From: Amarolinea aalborgensis
Lineage (GTDB): Bacteria; Chloroflexota; Anaerolineae; SSC4; Amarolineaceae
DNA length: 64,000 nt
Assembly: GCF_900491745.1 (NCBI RefSeq)
Contig: NZ_UETR01000001.1
Span: 124,001-188,000 of the forward strand
Reading direction: 5' to 3'
Positions 30,274-38,821 of the stretch are shown here, in pieces; the first letter of the stretch is position 1; each line of letters starts with the position of its first letter. Both the position numbers and the translations under genes were made by a program. Under the pieces are notes generated by a model. It searched no databases. It had not been told where the DNA came from and saw nothing but the letters and a program-made list of their open reading frames with translations.

Positions 30274-33230
30274 CTGTTTACTCCACGCGGTATCACCGGC
30301 AACAGCACCACAAGGCCCAACATATCGGGCGGCGACTGCGGTTCGATTACATACGGTGTAGTTTCCCGCTGCATCAGCTTCGCAGTGGAACCCACCAGAT
30401 CCGCCAACCGGCTGTGCTCCTCCGCCAGCCGGCCAGCCCGCGCGGCCAGCATCTTCGCCAACGGCTCTTCCAACAACGGCCACCAGCCCAGCGTCTCCCG
30501 CAGCACTTCCTGGCGCTCGGCGCGGGGGACGGACACCGCGTCAAGCGGCCCATCCAACAGGCGCAGCGCCTCCGTGGGGTCCAGTTCGCTCACCGCGGGA
30601 TGAACGCCGGCCAGGCCCCAGGCGACCGTCTCCTCGGCCAACGCCGTCGCAGCGCCATCGCCGTCGAGGTGCAGGTAACGCAGCCGCAGCAGAAACAGTG
30701 CACTGCGCCGTGTGACCCGGGGCGTGCGCACCACACCGCAGCGCGCCACCGGACCCTCACCCCGGCCCTCTCCCTGCGAAGGAGAGGGAGTGCTTGGATG
30801 GAAGGCCAGATCCATCAGGTGTTCGGCCAGCCCCTCGATCAGCGTATGGTTGCGCCCCACGTAGGTCTGGCCGGCCGGCGTCGGCGAGCGGAACGTGATC
30901 GGCCACGGCGCCGGCAGATCGCCCAGGCGCAGCCGCACCGCCTCCGGCAATTCGCCCGGCAGCAGGTCATAACGGCCGTCGGTCCGCTCAGAGAGGCCGA
31001 AGGGCAACCGCTGGCTGGCCTGCACGAGGAAGCGTCGCACGTCCCCCGGGCTGCCCAGCACGGCATCGGTCTCGCCCAGCGCCCGCTGCACCTCTTCGGG
31101 CCGGATCGCGCGTTGCGCGAAGCGCGTCCGGCTCTCCTGCTCGCGATCGGCCGCGGCCGTCCATTCCTCGTGCACGCGCTGCACCAGGCGGCCGGCATCA
31201 TCGGTCTGATCAAAGAGGGCCATCTGACCGTCGTAGCGCGTGGAGCGTTCGAACAACGAGTGCAGCACCGCTTCCATCACGGTTTCGCTGTCCATGGGCA
31301 CTGGCACATGCACACCCAGCTCCCGGTAGATGTCGCGCGCCTTGCGCAGCAGCACATCCAGCACGGCGCCGTCCACCGGGTTGTCCTGCCCAAAGATCAT
31401 GATCGCCTTGACCACCTTCGCCTTCTGGCCGAAGCGGTCCACGCGGCCCTCGCGCTGTTCCAGCCGGTTAGGGTTCCACGGCAGGTCATAGTGAACGACC
31501 GCAGAGAAGTGCTCCTGCAGGTTGATGCCCTCGCTGAGGCAATCGGTGGCCACGAGCACGCGCACCGTCGCCGCCGCCAGGGACGCGATCTTCAGCCGTC
31601 GTTCATCCTCGGCCAGCGCGCCTGTGATCGCCACGACCCGCGCCGACGGAAAGCGCGGCGCCAGGCTGCGCTCCAACTCCTCTTTCACATAGTCGGCCGT
31701 CGCGATATAGCGGCACCACACGATGGGCTGGTAGCTGGCGGCCAACAATTCCCTGATCACCTCGATCAGCTTCTGGAGCTTGGCATCGTCTTTCCCGCGC
31801 AGGCCGGCCGCCAGTCCCGCGAACTTGCGCAGCCGGCCGCGGTCCGACAGTCCCCACGCCGAGTCGCGCTCCTGGGCATCGAACACGGCGCTCGGCGGCG
31901 CATCGTTCGCCGCCTCGGCCTCGGTGGGGTCGTAGACCAACGGTGAAAACTCAGCGTCAACGGTTGCCGCGTCCCAATCATCCAGGCCAGCCTCATCCCA
32001 TTCGTCAGCGCCTGCCCGCTTGAGGAGGGCCACCTGGGCCGCCGCCGGTGACGAGGAGACGCAGCGCAGCAGCGCCAGCGCCGACCAGAAGCGCATCCGC
32101 TGCTTCCAGCCGGTCAGCGTCTCGGCCGCGCGCACCATCTCGCCGGCGAACTCATACACCGCCTCATAGAACTTCCGATAGGCGGGCGTAAAGCGATAGG
32201 GCTGCTCCGCGCCCTCGGAGTCACGCCTCGGAAACGGGGTGTCCTCGCCCATCCAGTGCTGCACGTCCGCGCGGCGGCGCTGCACGAAGTGTCGCGCCAG
32301 CAGGGTCGTCTGCCCCTCGCTCAGCGCCGAAAGGCTGAAGAGCCGGAAGTCGGGGTGCAGCAGTCCTAGCAGCGACTGGAAGGAGGACTCGACCCCGCTG
32401 TGGGGCGTCGCGCTCAGCAGGATCAGGTTGCGCTCAGGCTTCTTTGCCAGGTCGCGCAGCAACGCGTGCCGCTGCTGCTGCGCCGCGCTGCGGCCGGCCG
32501 GCGGTTGGGCCGCGCCGTGCGCTTCATCCACCAGCACCAAATCGGGGCAGTGCTGCAGAAACGCCGCACGATAGCGGTCGCCCTTGACGGTATCAATGCT
32601 GGCGACGAAGTGGCGGAAGTGCGCGAAGATCGAGCGATCCTGGGGTGTCTGGCGTTCCAGCCGGGCGACCGTGCCCGCGCGGATGACGACCGCTTCGATG
32701 TGGAACTTCTCCGCCAGCTCAGTCTGCCACTGCTCGCACAAGTAGGGCGGGCACAGGACGCCCAGCCGGCGCACCGCGCCGCGATCCAACAGCTCGCGTG
32801 CAATCAGCGCCGCCTCGATCGTCTTGCCCACACCGACGTCATCGGCGATCAACAGGCGCACGGTCGGCTGCCGCAGGGCCATCACCAACGGCACGAACTG
32901 GTAGGGCCGCGGCCGCACCGACAGATGGCCCAGGGAGCGGAACGGCGCCGCGCCGTCGCGCAAGAGCAGCCGCGCCGATTCCAGCAGCAGCCGCACCGCG
33001 GCCAGGTCCTGCACATCTTCCGGGGATGGCAGCGGAAAGGCGGCCGGCTCAATGCGCTCGTAAGGGACGCTGTAGCCCATTAGGTCGGCGAGCGGCTTCA
33101 CGACGCCGCACACCTCGCGTGCGCTGCCGCCGATGGGGCGCAGCAGGACCAGGTTCGGATCCTCCGAAGGGAGGACAACCCATTCACGTTCGCGGTAGCG
33201 CACCAGGGCGCCTGGTGTGGTGATGGTCAT
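30270..33230 (-). CDS. SNF2-family helicase/translocase (DrmD-like)
   Basis: 986 aa from ATG 33230 (GAGG upstream); an open frame reaches 33314 but runs into a palindromic repeat. N-terminal half: Walker A as DDVGVGKT (about 130), DEAH box VLVDEAH (about 229) and motif III LILLSATPHSG. C-terminal half: SEGINLQEHFSAVVHYDLPW with arginine motif REGRVDRFGQ (about 560-600). This is the layout of SNF2-like ATPases of DISARM (DrmD) and related systems, which move along double-stranded DNA. A 37-bp repeat at 30754-30790 adds TPSPSQGEGRGEG near residue 820 without breaking the frame. Stop overlaps the next start. Confidence 0.85.
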   Translation of the reverse strand: MTITTPGALVRYREREWVVLPSEDPNLVLLRPIGGSAREVCGVVKPLADLMGYSVPYERIEPAAFPLPSPEDVQDLAAVRLLLESARLLLRDGAAPFRSLGHLSVRPRPYQFVPLVMALRQPTVRLLIADDVGVGKTIEAALIARELLDRGAVRRLGVLCPPYLCEQWQTELAEKFHIEAVVIRAGTVARLERQTPQDRSIFAHFRHFVASIDTVKGDRYRAAFLQHCPDLVLVDEAHGAAQPPAGRSAAQQQRHALLRDLAKKPERNLILLSATPHSGVESSFQSLLGLLHPDFRLFSLSALSEGQTTLLARHFVQRRRADVQHWMGEDTPFPRRDSEGAEQPYRFTPAYRKFYEAVYEFAGEMVRAAETLTGWKQRMRFWSALALLRCVSSSPAAAQVALLKRAGADEWDEAGLDDWDAATVDAEFSPLVYDPTEAEAANDAPPSAVFDAQERDSAWGLSDRGRLRKFAGLAAGLRGKDDAKLQKLIEVIRELLAASYQPIVWCRYIATADYVKEELERSLAPRFPSARVVAITGALAEDERRLKIASLAAATVRVLVATDCLSEGINLQEHFSAVVHYDLPWNPNRLEQREGRVDRFGQKAKVVKAIMIFGQDNPVDGAVLDVLLRKARDIYRELGVHVPVPMDSETVMEAVLHSLFERSTRYDGQMALFDQTDDAGRLVQRVHEEWTAAADREQESRTRFAQRAIRPEEVQRALGETDAVLGSPGDVRRFLVQASQRLPFGLSERTDGRYDLLPGELPEAVRLRLGDLPAPWPITFRSPTPAGQTYVGRNHTLIEGLAEHLMDLAFHPSTPSPSQGEGRGEGPVARCGVVRTPRVTRRSALFLLRLRYLHLDGDGAATALAEETVAWGLAGVHPAVSELDPTEALRLLDGPLDAVSVPRAERQEVLRETLGWWPLLEEPLAKMLAARAGRLAEEHSRLADLVGSTAKLMQRETTPYVIEPQSPPDMLGLVVLLPVIPRGVNR
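30754..30790. repeat. 37-bp coding-invading repeat, copy 2
   Basis: CCCTCACCCCGGCCCTCTCC followed by CTGCGAAGGAGAGGGAG, differing from copy 1 at 28401-28437 by two or three bases, in frame within the SNF2 gene. Confidence 0.7.
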
Positions 33231-33240
33231 GTGTGATCCC

Positions 33241-33376
33241 TCACAGCGATTGAAATCGCGCCTCAAGGGCGTTCCGCCGGGCGTCCACCTGAGTGGACGC
33301 GGCGTGGGACGCACCGGTGGTCGGCGCAGGCCGACCTCGCGGCCAACGGCCCTTTAGCGACCGATTTCAATCGGCC
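33241..33376. repeat. about 130-bp palindromic repeat element, copy A
   Basis: It begins with the self-complementary GCGATTGAAATCGC and ends with CCGATTTCAATCGG. In between is the perfect hairpin GCGTCCAC-CTGA-GTGGACGC. The first 57 bases match 58405-58461 at about 50 positions. The helicase stop codon (TGA of GATTGA, read on the minus strand) is part of the right end. It fills the whole space between the two helicase genes. Confidence 0.75.
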
Positions 33377-36300
33377 ATCCCAGTGACACCGAATACATCT
33401 GCATATTCCACCAACCTGGCCTCGAGGGTCTCATCATAGCGGATCACGATGACCCGATACCCACGTGCCTTGAGTTCCCTCCGCACCGCCTCATCGCTCG
33501 CCCGCTGCTGCGGCTCGTCGTGCACGCGGCCATCGCAGTACACGCACACGTTCGGCTGATAGAAGAAATCGGCCACGGTCATCACGCCCGGCGCCGCATA
33601 CTGCGCGAAATCGGGCAGTCGCCGCTTGGACCCGTGCAAAGCATCGAGCAGGGTGCGCTCGAGATCAGATCGGCTGTCCGTCAGCTCCCGCAGCCAGCGG
33701 TACTGCGCTTCATAATCCCGCACCCCATCAATCTGCGTGACGCTGCCGGCCAGCGCCAACAGCGCCTCGCGCACCGCGTGACGGTTGAGCAACCGGTGCT
33801 CACGCTGGTTGTAGTATGACATCAGGCACTCGTAGCAGGCCCGGGCGCAGCCATTTTCGAGGTCGCTGGCCGGCCGCTGATCCGCGCCGGTCGTGGGATC
33901 GAAGTGCAAGACCTCCAACGCCTGCCGCGCGACCGCCGCCAGGGCGCCCGGCTCTTGCACCAGCCGGCGCAGCACCCCCAGGCCGCCCTCCGCACCCTCC
34001 CAGAACAGGATGCCCAGGTAATTACCCTCGCCGATCAACTCCGAAGCCAGCTCGCTCTCCTCGACCTCGAACTGCTCCTGGATGCCGCGCGCCAGCGCGT
34101 ACTGCAGGCTTGGCAGGAACGCGGGATCTGCGACGTCGCCGATCTGCTTGGGATAGACCAGCAAGGCGTTGGCCGTGCCACGCACGAAGAGCCGCACCTG
34201 CGACTTGACATCCGTCGGCGCGCCTGCCGCGGCGCCGCTCCCATTCCTGGCAGGCGTCTCATTCTGACTCAACCACAGGCCGTTCTTCATATCGAGCCGG
34301 TAACCGGTCTCCTGGCGCCTCCGCCAGCCGTGGTTGATGCGCCAGAGGGTGGCCGCGGGCGCGTACACCAAATCCAGTAGGGGAGGCGTCTCCCCGCCCC
34401 GCCCCGGCTCTTGCACCTTGGCCAGGCGCCGTCGCAGTTGTCCTTCCGGCCCTTGCGCGAAGCGGAAGTTGGTACGCGTGTCGTACCCCATCCGCATGCG
34501 TTCTTCTTCGTCACTGGTGATGCGATCCCGGCGCTGAGTGCCCACGGTCGGCATCTCCAACAAGTGCGCCACGTAACTACCGGAGCCATCCAACGCGCAG
34601 TTGCAGTTGCGGCATTGCTCGTCATTGACCGCTTCGCCTTCGTGAAGGTACCCGCAGTTCTCACACAGCTTCGCCCGCACGAACCGCTTTTCCGGCTCCT
34701 GCGCTGGCAGCCATACCCGATTTACCTGGTACTTCGCCCCTTCGTGGTAGATGACGTTGTCTGGGGCAAACTCGTTGATCGCCAGGAAACGCGGTCGTGC
34801 AATAAATTCACCCTCGCTGCGACTGGAAATGAAGACGCGCACCGGCAGCGCTGGGAAGTTATAGCCGGGCAGGAAACCTTCGCTCGCCAGGTAGCGGTAA
34901 GTGTAAAAGTCTGATTCTTCCACCCGCACGTTCTGGCAGGTCAGCAGCTCCAACTGACGCCGGGCCTCGCGCATGGCAGCCTCGGCGTCCTTGATGGCCT
35001 CCGCGCTGGCCTTGCCTGCTTTCCTGAACCCGCTCACCTGCTGCATCTGAGCCGCCATCAATTGCGTCATCGCGGCGCGGTAGATCTCGCGCCAGCGATC
35101 GAACGCGCCGTCAAACGCGCTCGCCGCCCCGTCAATCTGGGCCTCCAACCAGCCCTCCTGCCGCCAATCGGCATCCGCCACATCGGGCCCGCATGCCGCC
35201 AGGATGCGTTGGCATTCCAACAGGCAACCCTGTCGCTTAGCCGGCGTGAAAGCGATCTGATCCTGCACGGCCTGCTGCAGCGCCAGAGTCTCCTGTTCTG
35301 CGTCAATGACCTCCAGAATGGATCCCTGACCTTCTGTCAGACTGAGGCCGGTCCAGGCCAGCCAGGTGGCGTGGATGTGCGCCCTGATGAGGTCCTCGTT
35401 GCTGAGGTCCAACCGGGGTGCGGTCACCTCGCCGGCTACCATCTTATCCCGGCGCTGGAAGAAGTATTGGTCGTGCCCACTGCGGGTCGCACAATAAGCC
35501 AGGATCAACGCAGGCTGACCCGCGCGCCCGGCCCGGCCGCTGCGCTGGGCGTAGTTGGCCGGTGTGGGCGGCACGTTGCGCAGGTGCACGGCGTTCAGGT
35601 CGCGGATGTCAATACCCAGCTCCATCGTTGGCGAACAGAACAACGACGTCATCTGACCCTTGCGGAAGGCTTCCTCACGCTTCTGGCGCACCTCCGGCCG
35701 CACCTGCGCCGTGTGCGCACCGCCGCTCATGCCGCTGAGCAGAGGTCCGGCGCTGCGGTAGAAGCCGGTGAAGAAGCGATTGGCCCTTTGCTCTACCAGC
35801 GCGTACGTCTCGCCGCGTCCCCGATAGCGGCGCAGGGGGTTGGCCGCTGGTTTTCCGTCCCCCAGCCGCCAGAGCAGCGCACTAGCCCTCAGGCGCAAGC
35901 CGCCCTGCCGGGCTATACCTGTGCCCTCATCGGCGCGGATCAAGAGGCCGTTGCCGGCCAGGACGTTGGTGATGGCCTTGATGAGCGCATTGTAGGCGTC
36001 GGTGTCCAGTTCGCGCCCCAGCTTGTCTTTGACGTAGCCCTTCAGCCAACGGCCGATCACGCCGCGCGACGAGAGGCTGAAATCGCCGCGCTCGCGATCT
36101 TCGTCGGGCAGGACGAAGAAAGATGCGTAGCGCAATTGCTCATCTTCGCTGAACGCCCAGCCCTCATCCAGGTATTCGATGGCCCGGCGCTTCAGCTCAT
36201 CCTGCGCCGGCCCGCGCTTGAGGCACGCCACGTCAATCGTGGACTGCCGGCGCATTTCGTCGAGGATCGTCCGCAATACGTCGCCGCGCTCAGTCCTGGT

Positions 36301-38556
36301 CAAGTCGGCCATGAAAGCGACCCGCGCCCAGATGTCCTGGCGGGCAATCAGCGCTTCCAGCCCGTCGTAGTCCATGCGCAGCAGCCCGCACTGCTCCAGG
36401 TTGGGCTGCACCACGCGCCAGCCACGGCGCAGGTCCTCGTAAAGCCGATACTCGACCACCTCCCGCAACACCTGCCTGGTCTTGCCAGCCTGCAGGCTGC
36501 TGGCATCGAGGTCTTTCTGCTTGGCGTAGTCCTTGAGCTGCAAGTCCAACGCATCAACGACCCGGCCGGCCACCTCCTCAAAGCGCAACTCACGGTATTG
36601 CGTGAGCGCCTGGTGCAGGGCAGCCCGGATCAGCGCCACCTGCACAAAGTCGTTGAAATGACCGGCCTGCAGCGAAGCGTCCTGCCGGTTGTCGGTGAAG
36701 CTGAGCACCTTCTGCGCTTCCCGCGTCAGGTCGGTGTCGCGCATGGCGCCCACCGTGGTCAACGCCAGGAGCGTCGTCGCTGTGCTCCGTCCCTCGCTGG
36801 AAAGCGCTGATAGCTTGCGGAAGTCGTTACGGTCGCGGCGGGTATACGCCTCGCCGCACGCCAGGCACAGCATGAAGGGTTGCGGCTGAAACCAGCACGG
36901 TATGGCATCGGACGCGGCCTCATCTGCGACATCGCCGTTCGGCCTGACGTACACGCGCTGGGCGCGATACTTGAGATAATCCTTCTTCAATTTGCCTGGC
37001 TTGGCTGGCTCGAACCAGTGCTCCGGCAGGGCCGCGGTCTCATCCTGCCAACGGCCATCCCGGTCGGGCATGACATAGCCGAAGTCAACATCATCGTCAC
37101 TGTTGGCGATGCTTCCCTCGGGCGTTGGCAAGAGGCGACGTCCGTCCTGCTGCCGGGTCACCGCGTAGTATTCCTGTCCACACACACGGCAGAACTTCAG
37201 AGGGTACAGCAGGCGATCCCCAACGCCGGGCGCATAGAACTGCCCCTCCAGCGTCAACAATCGGTTCTCCGGCCCCTCCAATGTGGCATAGACCGAGCCG
37301 CCCTGGCTGATGAACTGGTGCAGCTTGAACGCGTAGGCCTGGCTGCCATCCGGTAGCAGGGTTTGGCTGCCCAGCAGCAGCAGGTCGCGCAGCCGTTCCA
37401 CACACCGCTCAAGGCCGATGCCTGTGATCTGGCTCAGCCGCTTAGCCCCCTCAGACAGAGATGTCGGCAGCCGGCGTCGCAGGACGCCTGCCGGGTCCAC
37501 TTGCAGGCCAAAGGTGTCCTCGATCCAGGCGCTGAGGGGATTGGCGGCGAAAGCGGCCCAATTCCCTGCCGGCGGCAGGGGCGCCGCCAAGGCCTGCCGC
37601 AGCGCCGTCGCTTCCGGGGGGCCGGCAGCCGGGATGACCCGGCGCAGCGTCTCCTCGACAACATTCTCGGCTTTGACCGGCGCCCCGAAGAACTTGGTGG
37701 CAAAGCCGGCGACGGCCTCCCGGCGTTCCCCTTGCGATCCAATGCTCACCATCGTGGCGCTGGTGCCGATGCAGATCAGGTTGGCGTTGCCGCTGCGTTC
37801 GCGCAGGCGGCGGATGAGCAGCGCCACATCGGCGCCTTGGCGTCCCCGGTAGGTATGCAGCTCGTCCATCACCAGGAAACGGAGGGCTGAGGTTGTCTGG
37901 TCAATGAAATGACGCTCGCGTGGGCGCACCAGCATCAGCTCGAGCATCACGTAGTTAGTGAGCAGGATGTGGGGTGGATTTTGGCGCAGGCGCAGCTTTT
38001 CTTCGTCCGATTCTTGCCCCGTGTACTTGGCAAAGCGCACCGGCATCGGCTTGCCCATGCGTTTCTGGTAGCCCTCCGCCAACTGGCGCAAGGCATCCTC
38101 CTGGGAGTTGACCAGGGCGTTCATGGGATAGACCACAATCGCCCACACCTTCGCTTGGCCAGGATTGCCGCGCAGCACGGCATCGAAAATGGGCAAGAAG
38201 TAAGTCAGGGTCTTGCCAGAGCCAGTGCCGCTGGTCACCACGAAGTGCTGTTTTGCCAGTCCTTTACGGATCGCTTCTTCCTGGTGACGATAGAGGCGGA
38301 ACGACGCGCCGGCCGCATCGCGAAAGATGTCGGCGCAGCCTGCGTGCAATGCACCGGCGGCGGTGAGTTCTTCGACCGTAGATGCTTTTCCATAGGCGGG
38401 GTTGAGTTGAATGAGCGCATCCGGCCACAGGGTGCGTTCACCCATGATCTTCTCGTTGACAAACGTGCGGATGTCATCGTCAGCGATCGAGAAGAAACTC
38501 TGGACATACTCCCCGTAACGGTCGAGCACCTTTTCGTGAGTGTCAAAGATATCCAT
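33367..38556 (-). CDS. large DEAD/DEAH helicase with DUF1998 and C-terminal nuclease-like domain (DrmA/DrmB- or DruE-like)
   Basis: 1729 aa. Walker A TSGTGSGKT (about 105-113), DExH box MDELHTYRGRQGAD (about 228) and motif VI YAQRSGRAGRAGQ (about 1000) define a superfamily 2 helicase. A zinc knuckle CENCGYLHEGEAVNDEQC follows at about 1297, and DUF1998 with CARACYECLMSYYNQ lies at about 1565. The last 75 residues (YQPNVCVYCDGRVHDE...RRELKARGYRVIVIRYDE) look like a Vsr/DUF559-type PD-(D/E)xK fold. In known systems, DrmA (helicase) and DrmB (DUF1998) of DISARM are separate, while DruE of Druantia has both parts in one protein of similar length. It is the first gene of the operon, with its own promoter. 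Confidence 0.85.
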   Translation of the reverse strand: MDIFDTHEKVLDRYGEYVQSFFSIADDDIRTFVNEKIMGERTLWPDALIQLNPAYGKASTVEELTAAGALHAGCADIFRDAAGASFRLYRHQEEAIRKGLAKQHFVVTSGTGSGKTLTYFLPIFDAVLRGNPGQAKVWAIVVYPMNALVNSQEDALRQLAEGYQKRMGKPMPVRFAKYTGQESDEEKLRLRQNPPHILLTNYVMLELMLVRPRERHFIDQTTSALRFLVMDELHTYRGRQGADVALLIRRLRERSGNANLICIGTSATMVSIGSQGERREAVAGFATKFFGAPVKAENVVEETLRRVIPAAGPPEATALRQALAAPLPPAGNWAAFAANPLSAWIEDTFGLQVDPAGVLRRRLPTSLSEGAKRLSQITGIGLERCVERLRDLLLLGSQTLLPDGSQAYAFKLHQFISQGGSVYATLEGPENRLLTLEGQFYAPGVGDRLLYPLKFCRVCGQEYYAVTRQQDGRRLLPTPEGSIANSDDDVDFGYVMPDRDGRWQDETAALPEHWFEPAKPGKLKKDYLKYRAQRVYVRPNGDVADEAASDAIPCWFQPQPFMLCLACGEAYTRRDRNDFRKLSALSSEGRSTATTLLALTTVGAMRDTDLTREAQKVLSFTDNRQDASLQAGHFNDFVQVALIRAALHQALTQYRELRFEEVAGRVVDALDLQLKDYAKQKDLDASSLQAGKTRQVLREVVEYRLYEDLRRGWRVVQPNLEQCGLLRMDYDGLEALIARQDIWARVAFMADLTRTERGDVLRTILDEMRRQSTIDVACLKRGPAQDELKRRAIEYLDEGWAFSEDEQLRYASFFVLPDEDRERGDFSLSSRGVIGRWLKGYVKDKLGRELDTDAYNALIKAITNVLAGNGLLIRADEGTGIARQGGLRLRASALLWRLGDGKPAANPLRRYRGRGETYALVEQRANRFFTGFYRSAGPLLSGMSGGAHTAQVRPEVRQKREEAFRKGQMTSLFCSPTMELGIDIRDLNAVHLRNVPPTPANYAQRSGRAGRAGQPALILAYCATRSGHDQYFFQRRDKMVAGEVTAPRLDLSNEDLIRAHIHATWLAWTGLSLTEGQGSILEVIDAEQETLALQQAVQDQIAFTPAKRQGCLLECQRILAACGPDVADADWRQEGWLEAQIDGAASAFDGAFDRWREIYRAAMTQLMAAQMQQVSGFRKAGKASAEAIKDAEAAMREARRQLELLTCQNVRVEESDFYTYRYLASEGFLPGYNFPALPVRVFISSRSEGEFIARPRFLAINEFAPDNVIYHEGAKYQVNRVWLPAQEPEKRFVRAKLCENCGYLHEGEAVNDEQCRNCNCALDGSGSYVAHLLEMPTVGTQRRDRITSDEEERMRMGYDTRTNFRFAQGPEGQLRRRLAKVQEPGRGGETPPLLDLVYAPAATLWRINHGWRRRQETGYRLDMKNGLWLSQNETPARNGSGAAAGAPTDVKSQVRLFVRGTANALLVYPKQIGDVADPAFLPSLQYALARGIQEQFEVEESELASELIGEGNYLGILFWEGAEGGLGVLRRLVQEPGALAAVARQALEVLHFDPTTGADQRPASDLENGCARACYECLMSYYNQREHRLLNRHAVREALLALAGSVTQIDGVRDYEAQYRWLRELTDSRSDLERTLLDALHGSKRRLPDFAQYAAPGVMTVADFFYQPNVCVYCDGRVHDEPQQRASDEAVRRELKARGYRVIVIRYDETLEARLVEYADVFGVTGMAD

Positions 38557-38604
38557 GGGATGGCCAGCCTCTTGTGCCAGAGATGGACAGAGTCAGTGCA
38601 ACAC

Positions 38605-38637
38605 AAAAGCCGCAGGCCCAGGAGATAGGACTGCGGC
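38605..38637 (-). terminator. leader hairpin with T-run: attenuator or terminator
   Basis: On the minus strand GCCGCAG (38637-38631) pairs with CTGCGGC (38615-38609) across a 15-base loop and is followed by TTTTGTGTTG. It lies about 30-60 bases downstream of the predicted start of transcription of the helicase operon and 50 bases before its ATG. It could end read-through from the DUF2723 operon or act as an attenuator of the defence operon. Confidence 0.45.
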
Positions 38638-38673
38638 CTCATTTGCTCGTCAAGAACATTGCTTATTATGGCT

Positions 38674-38702
38674 ATTATACCGTTATCAGGGCCTCAACGC
38701 AA
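38674..38702 (-). promoter_or_regulatory. sigma-70-type promoter of the defence operon
   Basis: On the minus strand TTGCGT (38702-38697), a 17-bp spacer, then a perfect TATAAT (38679-38674). The predicted start is near 38667, giving a leader of about 110 bases before the helicase ATG. It is the best promoter match between the EPS and defence operons. Confidence 0.6.
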
Positions 38703-38821
38703 AGCGGCGGCCACACGCGTCGTTTCTTTCCGAAAAGCGCAAGAGCGGGGGTCGAGCGTTGCCCGCTGATGGACAAGAACAGCGAACGCTGTGTTCAGGC
38801 GAGCATATAACGGCGTATAAG

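Noticed and set aside
30274..30483. Longer start for the AlbA_2 protein
   Set aside because: It would overlap the SNF2 gene by over 200 bases and adds a Gly/Ala-rich sequence read from the helicase's other frame; ATG 30273 has the coupled ATGA arrangement.
30267..31946. 559-codon plus-strand frame opposite the SNF2 gene
   Set aside because: Antisense to clear helicase motifs, with an Arg/His/Gln-rich composition typical of high-GC shadow frames; the same applies to 35062-36810 and 6105-7307.
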